Shown one piece after another: positions 26,838-35,624 of a stretch of DNA of 64,000 bases (position 1 is the first letter of the stretch; each line of letters starts with the position of its first letter). The stretch lies in the NCBI GenBank assembly GCA_041393965.1, contig JAWKJB010000001.1, positions 496,001 to 560,000 of the forward strand. The letters run 5' to 3'. A program made the position numbers and the translations under genes. Source of the stretch: Acidimicrobiia bacterium (lineage in GTDB: Bacteria > Actinomycetota > Acidimicrobiia > Spongiisociales > UBA5794). The notes under the pieces were generated by a model, which had not been told where the DNA came from, did no database searches, and was given only the letters and a program-made list of their open reading frames with translations.

Positions 26838-27400
26838 GGGTGCTGATCCTCGACAACTACGACTCCTTCACTTACAACCTCGCCCAGTACTTCGGGGAGC
26901 TCGGTGCGGAGCCCATCGTCTATCGCAACGACATGCTCGCGCCGAAGGATGCTCTCGCGCTCGCACCGGACCGGCTTGTCATCTCACCGGGCCCGGGCCG
27001 CCCCGAAGATGCCGGCTACTCGGTTGACTACATCACCACCCTCGGAGCCTCGGTTCCGACCCTCGGTGTGTGTCTCGGGCTCCAAGCGGCCGTCGTGGCG
27101 TTCGGTGGGACGGTGGGTTCGGCGCCCCAGCCCCGTCACGGCAAGACATCGATGATCAGCCACGACGGGAAGGGAATCTTCGTCGGTATCCCGAGCCCGT
27201 TCGAAGCGACGAGGTATCACAGCCTCGCGGCGACCGAGGTCCCGGCTGTCTTCGAGCAGACGGCCCATTCCGACGACGGAGTGCTCCAGGGGGTGCGTCA
27301 CAGGACGCTGCCGATCGAGGCCGTGCAGTTCCATCCCGAGAGCATCATGACCGGATACGGCAAGGCGATTCTTGCCAACTTCTTGCGGACCGCGAGCTGA
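26834..27400 (+). CDS. trpG/pabA: Class I glutamine amidotransferase (anthranilate/aminodeoxychorismate synthase component II)
   Basis: A 188-residue glutaminase domain. It releases ammonia from glutamine for chorismate amination in tryptophan or folate synthesis. Motifs: RVLILDNYDSFTYNLAQYFG at the N-terminus, oxyanion strand VISPGPGRPEDAG, nucleophile Cys in LGVCLGLQA (about residue 79) and the His/Glu pair in VQFHPESIMT. No component I gene is nearby, so tryptophan and folate roles cannot be separated and the protein may serve both. Confidence 0.9.
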   Translation: MRVLILDNYDSFTYNLAQYFGELGAEPIVYRNDMLAPKDALALAPDRLVISPGPGRPEDAGYSVDYITTLGASVPTLGVCLGLQAAVVAFGGTVGSAPQPRHGKTSMISHDGKGIFVGIPSPFEATRYHSLAATEVPAVFEQTAHSDDGVLQGVRHRTLPIEAVQFHPESIMTGYGKAILANFLRTAS

Positions 27401-27435
27401 GCGGTAGGCCACTGGTCGGCACCGGACGCCCGGAT

Positions 27436-28251
27436 TCAAACCGGCAGATGGTCTTCGACGATCAGCCCTTCGGAGTGGAGGGTGTCGATCGCGGTGCGGA
27501 CCTCTTGGGGGGAACGACCGAGCGAGATGCCCACCTCCACGGGATCGGTGCCGTCGAGGGCAGCCTTGACGAGGGCGCCTCGGAGCTGGCGGTGTGACCC
27601 CTCGAACGGCGACTGGGCTGGGACACGAGGACGAATCGACGGATCGGCGCAGTCCCCCGCCACGGGACACAGCTCGCAGCGAGGGTCGGAAGGAAGACAG
27701 ATCGTCGCCCCGAGGTCCATGATCGCCTGGTTCCAGTCACCGGCGGGGGTCGCAACGATCCGGTTCGCATATGCGTCGAGCTCGGGGCCGTCGAGGATCG
27801 TTCCCAGCCACCGTGTGAGCACCCGCCTGAGGTTGGTGTCGACCGCAGGGACGGTCCACCCGAAGCAGATCGAAGCAACCGCATTCGCCGTATAGGGGCC
27901 GATTCCCGGGAGGTCTCGCAGCCCGTCGGGGCTGGTCGGCCAGCCATCCCGGGACACAATGGCCGCCGTGTCGCGGAGTCGGATGGCCCTGCTGTTGTAA
28001 CCGAGCCCTGACCATGCTCTCAGTACCTCGGTGTTCGTCGCCTCCGCAAGGTCGTGCTCGGTCGGCCACCGGGCGAGCCATCTCTCGTATCGGGGAATGG
28101 CGCGGGACACCTGGGTCTGTTGGAGCATGACCTCCGACACCACGACCGGGTAGGGATCGTTGGTGGTGCGCCACGGGAGGGAGCGACCATGCTGGGCGTA
28201 CCACGCGAGAAGATCCGCGTTTCGCGTGCAAGCTGAGGTGGACCGCCCCAC
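27436..28251 (-). CDS. mutY: A/G-specific adenine DNA glycosylase
   Basis: A 271-residue base-excision repair enzyme that removes A mispaired with 8-oxoG. Catalytic Glu in VVSEVMLQQTQV, helix-hairpin-helix LPGIGPYTANAVASICFG, catalytic Asp in VPAVDTNLRRV, and four-cysteine iron-sulfur ligand set C-x6-C-x2-C-x5-C in CLPSDPRCELCPVAGDC. The C-terminal NUDIX-like domain that reads 8-oxoG in E. coli MutY is absent; instead there are about 60 residues resembling a small winged helix. The start is GTG 28251 (TTG 28257 also possible), immediately after the pknB stop. Confidence 0.9.
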   Translation of the reverse strand: MGRSTSACTRNADLLAWYAQHGRSLPWRTTNDPYPVVVSEVMLQQTQVSRAIPRYERWLARWPTEHDLAEATNTEVLRAWSGLGYNSRAIRLRDTAAIVSRDGWPTSPDGLRDLPGIGPYTANAVASICFGWTVPAVDTNLRRVLTRWLGTILDGPELDAYANRIVATPAGDWNQAIMDLGATICLPSDPRCELCPVAGDCADPSIRPRVPAQSPFEGSHRQLRGALVKAALDGTDPVEVGISLGRSPQEVRTAIDTLHSEGLIVEDHLPV

Positions 28252-28253
28252 GG

Positions 28254-30386
28254 TCAAGGCATGGTTGTGGTCGTGGTCGTGGTTCCGTCCCATTGATAGA
28301 GCACCACGATGATGATCGAGCCTTCGTCGACCATCTCGTGCGCGAGGGGATCCTGCGACGCGACCTTCCCGTTGAGCGTCGAGTCCGGCGTCGACTCTGG
28401 CGGATCCTCCACACTGATGTCGATCGTGAGACCGACCGCTCCCGCCGCCGTCTCTGCCTGCTCGACCGTCATCTGGAAGAGATCAGGGACTTCGACCTTC
28501 CTGACGATTCCGAGTTTGACCGTGATCGACGATCCGACCTCGACCTCCGTCCCGACCGGGATGTCCTGACTCGCAACCTTGCCGACCAGGCCGGATCCGA
28601 GAGGTACCTCGACGGTCTCGGTGCTGACGACGAGCTGAAGCCCGAGCCCATTGAGCTGACTGCGTGCGGCTCCCTCAGTCTTGCCGACGAGGTCCGGAAC
28701 CGAAACCGGTTCGGGACCATCGGAGACGATCACGATGATGGTCGCCTCCTTGGGGACAACCTGGCCCGCCGCAGGGTTGGTCTCGATCACGAACCCCTCT
28801 GGGACTTCGGGTGAGAAATCGTGCTGGGTCTCGATGTTGGTGAACCCTTCCCGTGCGAGCTCGAGGACCGCGGTCTCGGGTGACTTGCCTGCCACATCGG
28901 GGATCTCGATCGCTGCGGGACCCGCGGATACGACCAGATCGACCTTCGTGCCGGGGGGAGCGGTGGTCCCGCCGGGAGGTGACTGGTTGATGACGATGTT
29001 CTCGTCGATGTCGTCCGTCGGCTGATAGGTGATGTTGCCGACCTCGAAGCCCTGATCGCGGATGCGTGCCCGTGCAATGTCGACATTCTCGTTGAGGACA
29101 TTCGGTACCCCGAACTCCTCCTGTCCGAGGGACACCCACACGGTCACAAACTCACCGACGGCGATACTGCTCCCAGCAGGCGGGTCGGTACGGGTGACCC
29201 GGCCCACCGCGATCGTGTCGCTTGTTTCCTCCCGTGAGCGCAGCTTCAGTTCGAGGCGTTGCAGTTCCTCGAATGCCTGATCCGCAGGCATGTCGACGAG
29301 GTTCGGCACTTCGACGGTCGCGGCCGTCGCTCCGTCGTTTGACAGGAGGTTGATGAGAAGCCAGACGCCGAGGAACAGGATCACGACGAGTCCCCCCACG
29401 GCGGCCCAGTACCCGGTCTGGGACCGCTCCTCGACTGCTTCGTCGAACATCATCGTGCCAGAGGTCGTGGCAGCCGCAGGGTGCGAACCGGCAGGCATCC
29501 CCGCAGGTGGAGGGATCATCGCCGTTGCTGCCGCGGCAGACACCGCGCCGGCCGCGAGCGGTTCGGAACCCCGGAGATAGCGCACGAGGTCGCTGCGCAT
29601 GTCCTCCGCTGTCTGGTAGCGGTCCTCGGGCCGCTTCTTCATCGCATGGGATGCGATCGCGGCCAGCTCGATCGGTGCGTCCGGGTTGACTTGTTCCGGC
29701 GGTGTCGCACTCTCGGAAACATGCTGGTACGCAACCGCCACCGGGCTTTCACCGGAGAACGGAGGCTTGCCCGCGAGCATCTCGTAGAGCACAACACCGA
29801 GCGAGTACACATCGGACCGTTCGTCTGCTGGAAGGCCCTGTGCCTGTTCGGGCGAGAAGTAGGTTGCCGTCCCGATGACCGCACCTGTGCGGGTGAGCTC
29901 CTCGGAATCGTCCAGAGCCCTCGCAATGCCGAAATCGGTGACCTTCACGGCACCGTCCGGGGTGAGCATGATGTTGCCGGGTTTCACATCGCGGTGGTAC
30001 ACACCGTGCTGGTGGGCAACCGACAACGCTGCTGCGGTACCGGCCGCGATCTCGGCGGCCCTCCTCGGGAGGATGACGGATCCGGACTTGAGGACATCCC
30101 GGAGCGTCTTGCCCTTGATGAGCTCCATGACCATGAAGTAGGTTCCGTTGTCATGGCCCCAGTCGTAGATGGCGACGATGTTCGGGTGAGAGAGGTTCGC
30201 GGCCGCCTGGGCTTCGCGACGGAATCGGGTCACGAACGCCTCGTCGGATGCGAAATTGGCATGGAGCACCTTGACTGCAACCGATCGGTTCAGCAGGGTG
30301 TCCTCGGCTTCGAAAACATCGGCCATGCCCCCTCGGGCAAGGTGCCGGACGATCCGATACCGGTCAGAAAGTACGCGATCCTCCAC
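28254..30386 (-). CDS. pknB: PASTA-domain serine/threonine protein kinase
   Basis: About 710 residues. The kinase domain (roughly 8-265) has the glycine loop HLARGGMADVFEAED, VAVKVL lysine, catalytic HRDVKPGNIML and DFG. A juxtamembrane linker, one membrane helix (WAAVGGLVVILFLGVWLLI) and five PASTA repeats follow, each starting VPN/VPD/IPD and sensing muropeptides or lipid II. The tail is short and threonine-rich. PknB controls cell wall growth with the FHA proteins and PstP encoded upstream. A second kinase (pknA), usual in mycobacteria, is absent. Start GTG 30386 is preferred; GTG 30404 is in frame. Confidence 0.95.
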   Translation of the reverse strand: MEDRVLSDRYRIVRHLARGGMADVFEAEDTLLNRSVAVKVLHANFASDEAFVTRFRREAQAAANLSHPNIVAIYDWGHDNGTYFMVMELIKGKTLRDVLKSGSVILPRRAAEIAAGTAAALSVAHQHGVYHRDVKPGNIMLTPDGAVKVTDFGIARALDDSEELTRTGAVIGTATYFSPEQAQGLPADERSDVYSLGVVLYEMLAGKPPFSGESPVAVAYQHVSESATPPEQVNPDAPIELAAIASHAMKKRPEDRYQTAEDMRSDLVRYLRGSEPLAAGAVSAAAATAMIPPPAGMPAGSHPAAATTSGTMMFDEAVEERSQTGYWAAVGGLVVILFLGVWLLINLLSNDGATAATVEVPNLVDMPADQAFEELQRLELKLRSREETSDTIAVGRVTRTDPPAGSSIAVGEFVTVWVSLGQEEFGVPNVLNENVDIARARIRDQGFEVGNITYQPTDDIDENIVINQSPPGGTTAPPGTKVDLVVSAGPAAIEIPDVAGKSPETAVLELAREGFTNIETQHDFSPEVPEGFVIETNPAAGQVVPKEATIIVIVSDGPEPVSVPDLVGKTEGAARSQLNGLGLQLVVSTETVEVPLGSGLVGKVASQDIPVGTEVEVGSSITVKLGIVRKVEVPDLFQMTVEQAETAAGAVGLTIDISVEDPPESTPDSTLNGKVASQDPLAHEMVDEGSIIIVVLYQWDGTTTTTTTMP

Positions 30387-30500
30387 GGATCGGAGGGTAC
30401 ACACGACCCCTGGATATGGACCTACACGAGCGAAGCGTCATCGACGGTGCAAGGGATCGCCGGCGTGGGCGGGACGGACGACACACGCAACCCGGGGTTC

Positions 30501-30546
30501 AACCCGGGGCTGCCAGTCGGATAGAGCCGAGTACCAGCCCCGGGTT
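30501..30546 (-). other. Inverted repeat between pbpA and pknB
   Basis: AACCCGGGG at 30501-30509 (also directly repeated at 30489-30497) pairs with CCCCGGGTT at 30538-30546. It lies in the 200-bp gap between pbpA and pknB, the only large gap in the operon, and could be an attenuator or processing site setting kinase levels apart from the upstream genes. Confidence 0.4.
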
Positions 30547-30609
30547 TGGCACGGCCCGCCGTAACGGGCACACAGGGTGTTGTGGCGACCACGGAAGGAC
30601 GCCGCGGCC

Positions 30610-32073
30610 TCAGCCGAAGAACGCTGCGAGGATCTTCTGGGCGATCGGGGCGGCCACGCTGCCGCCGGTTGCCGATTCGCCGAATTCGCCACCGGACTCG
30701 ACGACGACCGCGACGACGATCGAGCGCTCGTCCGGGCCCGGATCAACGGGCCCGAAGCCGACGAACCAGGCGTGGGGAGCAGCGTCCGACACTTGGGCCG
30801 TTCCGGTCTTTCCCGCGATGCGGATCCCGGGAACGGCGGCCTTCTTGCCTGTGCCCGAAACGACAACCTGCTCCATCAAATCGGTCAGGATCGACGCCGT
30901 TGCCGGGCTCACCGCCCGCCTCCATGATCGGGGCGCCGTTGTCGTTTCGATCTCGCCGTCGGATGTGAAGACATCGTGCACGAGGTGGGGAACCATGATC
31001 TCACCCCCGTTTGCGACCGCGGCCCCTGCAAGCGCCATCAGGAGAGGTGTTGTCTGGACATCGCGCTGTCCGATCGCCGATTGGGCTGTCGCCGGGAGGT
31101 TGTCGTCGAGACTCCCGTCATCGGGGAAGACGCTTGTCAGGACCGGTTGATCGAACGGCACCGAGTCGTTGAACCCGAAACGGTTCGCCTGGTTCGACAG
31201 CCCGGAGCCTCCGACCTGCATGCCGAGATCGGCAAAGGTCGTGTTACACGAGTGGACGAACCCGTACTCGAGGGTGACCGTCGTGCCGTCCCGGCACACC
31301 TCCCCATCGAAGTTGCGGATGGTCGACTCCGAGCCGGGAAGCATGAGCTCGACCGGGTCGTCGAAGGTTGTCGAAGGGCTGACGAGTCCGGTGTCGAGCC
31401 CGGCCGCGGCGGTGACGATCTTGAACACCGAGCCCGGTGCGTAGGTCTCGTCGGATACCCGGTTGCGCAGCGGTTCGTCTGGGTCGTGTTCGAGGGCGTC
31501 TCCGGCATCGGACGCGTCGGATCCGACGAGCGTGTTGGGATCGAAGCTCGGGTATGACACGAGGGCGAGCACGGCGCCGGTTGCGGGATCGAGCGCGACG
31601 ATCGCACCCTTCTGGGCGCCCAGCGCGTCGGCAGCGATCGTCTGGAGTTGATGGTCGATCGTGAGTCGGAGCCCCCTCGGGCGCGTGTCGCCACCGAGGA
31701 TGCCGTTGAGCACCCCCGAGATCGTGCTGTCCCGGTCCGATGTGAGGTCGTCGGCGTGGCTGCGCTCGAGGCCCCGCGACCCGAACAGGACGGAGCTGTA
31801 GCCGACCGTGTGCGCATACAGGTCACCGAGCGGGTAGGTCCGCTGCCACAGCTTCGGGTCGGAAGGGGAAGGTTCCGAGAGGGCGACGACGACCTGGTCT
31901 GCGGTGACGATGGGCCCCCGTTCGCGTCCGATCCTCGACGCGATGAGCCTGGGATTGCGGGGATCCTCGCGGTATTCGGGGGCGTTGATCGCTTGCACAT
32001 AGGTGACCGAGAGGGCAAGGACGGCGAACATGGCGAGCAGGGCGTATGCGGCGCGTCGCAGGGCCGTGTTCAC
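30610..32073 (-). CDS. pbpA: Penicillin-binding transpeptidase (PbpA type)
   Basis: A 487-residue class B penicillin-binding protein with one N-terminal membrane anchor. Active-site motifs: SxxK as SVFK in YAPGSVFKIVTAAAG, SxN as SCN in VHSCNTTFADLG, and KTG in RIAGKTGTAQVSD. It cross-links septal or elongation peptidoglycan together with the SEDS protein encoded just upstream. Its ATG overlaps the rodA stop. Length and motif order are as in mycobacterial PbpA. Confidence 0.95.
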   Translation of the reverse strand: MNTALRRAAYALLAMFAVLALSVTYVQAINAPEYREDPRNPRLIASRIGRERGPIVTADQVVVALSEPSPSDPKLWQRTYPLGDLYAHTVGYSSVLFGSRGLERSHADDLTSDRDSTISGVLNGILGGDTRPRGLRLTIDHQLQTIAADALGAQKGAIVALDPATGAVLALVSYPSFDPNTLVGSDASDAGDALEHDPDEPLRNRVSDETYAPGSVFKIVTAAAGLDTGLVSPSTTFDDPVELMLPGSESTIRNFDGEVCRDGTTVTLEYGFVHSCNTTFADLGMQVGGSGLSNQANRFGFNDSVPFDQPVLTSVFPDDGSLDDNLPATAQSAIGQRDVQTTPLLMALAGAAVANGGEIMVPHLVHDVFTSDGEIETTTAPRSWRRAVSPATASILTDLMEQVVVSGTGKKAAVPGIRIAGKTGTAQVSDAAPHAWFVGFGPVDPGPDERSIVVAVVVESGGEFGESATGGSVAAPIAQKILAAFFG

Positions 32074-33365
32074 AGTCGTTCCTCGTCCGAGATCCGCAAC
32101 AGAAGCGCCACAATCACGATGTTCGCAAGGAGGGCGGAACCGCCGTAGGACATGAACGGCAGCGTGATTCCCGTGACGGGCATGAGGCGCAGAACCCCGC
32201 TGAGGATGATGATCGCCTGGAGCGCCACAACGATGGTGAGTCCCCCCGCGAGGTACTTCCGGAACAGGTCGCGGGACCGGATCGCGATCCCGAAGCTGGC
32301 AGCGACGAGAAGGACGAGACCCCCGAGCACCGCAATGGATCCGGCGAGACCCATTTCTTCGGCGATGGCAGCGAAGATGAAGTCGGTTTCCGCGGCCGGG
32401 ATCAGATCAGGACGCCCGAGCCCGATCCCCGCCCCCGTCAGCGAGCCGGAGCCCATGGCGAAAAGGGCCTGAACCGACTGGTACCCGGCGTCTGAGAAAT
32501 GGGCGAACGGGTCGAGCCATGCATCGACCCTTCTTTGGACATGGTCGAACATCGAGTACGCAAGCGCACCCGCCGTCACCGTGGCCACAACCCCCGACAG
32601 CAGGTAGAACATGCGTCCCGTCGCAATGTACAGCATCGCGATGAAGAGCCCGAACAGCAGAAGTGACGCCCCGAGGTCCTTCTGGTAGATGAGAACGAGG
32701 AACGAGATCCCTGCCGCGACGAGCACAGGGCCGAGGTGGCGCGGTTCGGGGATCCGGAATCGCCAGATGGTCCGGTCGATCGTTGCGAGCGCCTCCGAGC
32801 GTTCCGCGAGGTACGAGGCGAGGAAGACCGTGATGAGGACTTTGCCGATCTCGCCGGGCTGGAAGCTGAGCACCCGATCGACTCCGGGGACATCGAGGCG
32901 CACCCAGAGTCTTGAACCGTTCACTGCCGCTCCGTGGATCGGCCAGCTGTCGGGGAGCAACGGGAGCATGAGGAATGCGACACCGACGCCCAGCAGCACA
33001 TACCGGTAACGCCGGAGCACCCCGACGCCGGTGTTACGGAGGAGCCACAACAGGCCAGACCCCGCAGCGGCGGCGATCAGAAGCGACCATCGTTGAATGG
33101 CGGCGAGGTGGCCATCGAGTCGATAGATCTCGATGAATCCCACGGCGGTGAGGAGGGTGATCGTTGGGAGGAGGAGACTCGATGCCCCTGGCGCCCAGCG
33201 TCTCACCGCGAGGTGGAGCCCACCGAATGCGACGAGGAACACCACGAAGGTCACGACCACTTGGGCGTTGAGCCAGTTCTCCCGCGTGAACTCGACGATG
33301 CCAACGCCGACCGCGGCGAGGACCGCCCCGGCGACAATGAGGCCACCTTCTGCGGCGCGGGTCAT
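32070..33365 (-). CDS. rodA: SEDS-family peptidoglycan polymerase (FtsW/RodA)
   Basis: A 431-residue polytopic protein with about eleven spans, the glycosyltransferase partner of class B PBPs. Motifs: FQPGEIGKVLITVFLASYL, YQKDLGASLLLFGLFIAML (with the catalytic Asp in KDLG), and the C-terminal PVTGITLPFMSYGGSALLAN. ATG 33365 starts inside the pstP 3' end (overlap of 4 bp). In the fha-pst-rodA-pbpA-pkn gene order this is the RodA paralogue, but FtsW and RodA cannot be separated by sequence alone here. Confidence 0.93.
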   Translation of the reverse strand: MTRAAEGGLIVAGAVLAAVGVGIVEFTRENWLNAQVVVTFVVFLVAFGGLHLAVRRWAPGASSLLLPTITLLTAVGFIEIYRLDGHLAAIQRWSLLIAAAAGSGLLWLLRNTGVGVLRRYRYVLLGVGVAFLMLPLLPDSWPIHGAAVNGSRLWVRLDVPGVDRVLSFQPGEIGKVLITVFLASYLAERSEALATIDRTIWRFRIPEPRHLGPVLVAAGISFLVLIYQKDLGASLLLFGLFIAMLYIATGRMFYLLSGVVATVTAGALAYSMFDHVQRRVDAWLDPFAHFSDAGYQSVQALFAMGSGSLTGAGIGLGRPDLIPAAETDFIFAAIAEEMGLAGSIAVLGGLVLLVAASFGIAIRSRDLFRKYLAGGLTIVVALQAIIILSGVLRLMPVTGITLPFMSYGGSALLANIVIVALLLRISDEERL

Positions 33366-34081
33366 TCCGTTGCGTCGATCACGACGACGGTCGTGTTGTC
33401 GACCCCGCCTGCTGCGTTGGCCCGTTCGATGAGTGTCCAGACGGTCGGCTCGACGCCTTCGTCCGATGCCAGGATGTCGTGGATCTCCGCGTCGGGCACC
33501 ATGTCGGTCAGGCCGTCCGAGCACAACAGGATGCGGTCGCCCGGCTGGATCGTGAGGTCGGTCGTGTCAACGGCGATCGGCCCGAGCCCGAGAGCGCGGG
33601 TGACGAGGTGCCGGTGGGGATGATGGCGGGCTTCTTCCTTGGTGATCTTGCCGAGGGTCACGAGCTCACCGACGAGGGAGTGGTCGGTGGTGATCTGGGA
33701 CAGTTCACCGTCGCGCAACAGGTAGGCCCGCGAATCGCCGACATGGGCGACGACGCCGGAACCGTCGGGGTCGAGCCGGAGCATTGTGAGCGTCGTGCCC
33801 ATGCCCGAAAGGGAGTGGTCCTCCTCGGTTGCGAGGATCACCGCAGCGTTCCCGGCCTTGACCCGTTCGACCGGGTCGATCGAGTCCTCCGCCGGTTCCT
33901 TCGTGGCAGCTTCGACCGCGAGGCGTGACGCGACTTCGCCAGCCACGGCGCCTCCCATGCCGTCAGCGACCATGAACAGCTCGGGGCCTTCGCTGCTCCC
34001 GGCGACCGCGGGATACAGGGAGTCCTCGTTGTGTTCGCGCACCATGCCGGTGTCGGTCCCGGCGCCCCAGATGTACCTCAT
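33362..34081 (-). CDS. pstP: PP2C-family serine/threonine phosphatase
   Basis: A 239-residue metal-dependent phosphatase that reverses PknB signalling. Motifs: RYIWGAGTDTGMVREHNEDS, VADGMGG (metal ligands), AHVGDSRAYLLRDG, LLCSDGLTDMV, and DNTTVVVI at the end. No transmembrane segment is present, unlike mycobacterial PstP, which carries a C-terminal membrane and outer domain; so this is the cytosolic form. Coupled to fhaB and rodA by 4-bp overlaps. Confidence 0.93.
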   Translation of the reverse strand: MRYIWGAGTDTGMVREHNEDSLYPAVAGSSEGPELFMVADGMGGAVAGEVASRLAVEAATKEPAEDSIDPVERVKAGNAAVILATEEDHSLSGMGTTLTMLRLDPDGSGVVAHVGDSRAYLLRDGELSQITTDHSLVGELVTLGKITKEEARHHPHRHLVTRALGLGPIAVDTTDLTIQPGDRILLCSDGLTDMVPDAEIHDILASDEGVEPTVWTLIERANAAGGVDNTTVVVIDATE

Positions 34082-34491
34082 CGCACCTCGAGAATGGTCT
34101 TGCCGATCTGGACGGTATCGCCCCTGATGACGGTTGTAGGGCTTGCAACCCGCCTCCCGTTCACATAGGTGCCGTTGGTGGATCCGAGATCGTGGACGAT
34201 GACCTTGTTGTCCTGCACTCCGAGTCGGGCGTGGAACTCCGATGCGTAGGGATCATCGATCGGAATGTCGGCTTCTGCCGAGCGCCCGAAGACATGGCCC
34301 TTCGGCGTGAGACGAACTCGTTGGGTTGCGCCCGAACCGGTCAGCATCACGACCTCGGCAGCGAACCCGTTCGAACGCGTCCCGGGGTTTGATCCCACAT
34401 GAGCCCTCACGGCGCGGGCGATCTGCCAGAGGAACAGGAACAGCATCGCGAGGAACAACAGCTTGATGATGTTGAAAAACAGTGCTGGCAT
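34078..34491 (-). CDS. fhaB: FHA-domain membrane protein FhaB/FipA
   Basis: A 137-residue protein: N-terminal membrane helix (FNIIKLLFLAMLFLFLWQIA) then a forkhead-associated domain with the phosphothreonine-binding core GHVFGRSAEADIPIDDPYASEFHARL and DLGSTNGTYVNGRRV. It binds phosphorylated partners of PknB. ATG 34491 gives the membrane helix at the N-terminus as in known FhaB. Followed by pstP with a 4-bp overlap. Confidence 0.92.
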   Translation of the reverse strand: MPALFFNIIKLLFLAMLFLFLWQIARAVRAHVGSNPGTRSNGFAAEVVMLTGSGATQRVRLTPKGHVFGRSAEADIPIDDPYASEFHARLGVQDNKVIVHDLGSTNGTYVNGRRVASPTTVIRGDTVQIGKTILEVR

Positions 34492-34492
34492 G

Positions 34493-35158
34493 TCAGGCCA
34501 CCAGCCGTGCCGTGAACGACAGGTCACCGAGGACGACATGGTCTCCGGGTCCGACCGTCAGAGGCTCCACGCCGACCCTGCGGGAGTTCACGAAGGTCCC
34601 GTTGGACGAGGCGAGGTCGATGATCCCCGCGCTCGCACCTTCTGTGAAGACGATGGCGTGGCGTCGTGAGATCTGTTCGTTCGAGAGCCTGATGTCGCAA
34701 TCGAGGCCGCGTCCGATGAGGGTGCGGTTCATCGACACGGGAAGGACGGCGGACCCGTCGTCGGCGATCAGGTGCATCCACGGGTTGAGCGGTCCCGGAA
34801 CGGGTTCCCCTGCACATGCGAGAACACCTTTTGGCACTGCTGGGTCCGTGCGGAGATGGATCGAAGGCGGTCCGACCATGCGCCAACCGTTCGACCTCGC
34901 CGTCTCCGTGACAACCCCTTCGAGTTCGGCAATGAGAGCTGCCCGATCGTGACCGCTGTCGATGTCGGAGGGGTTGAGGGACACGACGAGGTCGTTGGGG
35001 ATTTGCGGCCCCGCCAACGACTCGGCGACGAGGAAGTCCAGCTGGCGGATGATCTTGTTGCCGATCACGACCGGGTGCATCCGTCCCCGGAACACGGACG
35101 CACTCGCACCGTCAACGAGGTTTTCGAGGCGCCGTTCAAGGCCGCGAGCGAGGTTCAT
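34493..35158 (-). CDS. fhaA: FhaA: DUF3662 plus FHA domain protein
   Basis: A 221-residue protein. The N-terminal 115 residues are DUF3662 (GLERRLENLVDGASASVFRG ... HPVVIGNKIIRQLD), a scaffold for PknB-pathway proteins; the C-terminal FHA domain has RTLIGRGLDCDIRLSNEQISRRHA and DLASSNGTFVNSRRVG. Mycobacterial FhaA has a long disordered linker between the domains that is nearly absent here. It is the first gene of the operon. Confidence 0.92.
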   Translation of the reverse strand: MNLARGLERRLENLVDGASASVFRGRMHPVVIGNKIIRQLDFLVAESLAGPQIPNDLVVSLNPSDIDSGHDRAALIAELEGVVTETARSNGWRMVGPPSIHLRTDPAVPKGVLACAGEPVPGPLNPWMHLIADDGSAVLPVSMNRTLIGRGLDCDIRLSNEQISRRHAIVFTEGASAGIIDLASSNGTFVNSRRVGVEPLTVGPGDHVVLGDLSFTARLVA

Positions 35159-35271
35159 GGCGTTGATTGTATGAACCGATCCGGATAGTTCCGAATACGG
35201 CTACAGCACGGAAGGGCCGAGGATCGGCACGGGCCGCTACGACAGCCTCGTGGTACCCTTCCCGTCCGAAC

Positions 35272-35358
<87 letters not shown>

Positions 35359-35438
35359 GGGCTTTCGGCTTCCAAGGGGATTCTGACCGGCGTCAGGGAA
35401 CCCCCGATTGCAACCGTTTCAATCGCACGAGTGTGCGA

Positions 35439-35504
35439 TCAGGCTCGCCTGGGACCCTCGAGGGTGAGGAAGGGCGCCGTTTCGTCATCGAGGAGCAGTT
35501 TCAC
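35439..35504 (-). pseudogene. Remnant of a DUF5615 (PIN-like) toxin
   Basis: Twenty-one codons from GTG 35504 read VKLLLDDETAPFL then stop. The start KLLLD(E)N...P is characteristic of DUF5615 proteins, PIN-fold toxins that pair with DUF433 antitoxins. Only this N-terminal tip survives, after the antitoxin remnant whose stop it overlaps. Short, so moderate confidence. Confidence 0.5.
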
Positions 35505-35599
35505 GCGCCGGAGACAAGCTTGCGTTCGCGATCAGCAGCGAACGCCCGACATGCCCGGATGTCCTCCTGCTCGAGCTCGGGGAAGTCGCCGACTATCAT
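35501..35599 (-). pseudogene. Remnant of a DUF433-family antitoxin
   Basis: Thirty-two codons from ATG 35599 read MIVGDFPELEQEDIRACRAF then a short basic tail. The pattern (I)L-x-D-(Y/F)P-x-LE-x-EDIRA-x-x-A(Y/F)A is the conserved C-terminus of DUF433 antitoxins. The N-terminal DNA-binding part is gone. Together with the overlapping DUF5615 fragment it marks a dead toxin-antitoxin locus between tRNA-Leu and the next gene. Confidence 0.6.
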
Positions 35600-35624
35600 G
35601 ACGCAAGGGGCTGGGAGGTGGCGC

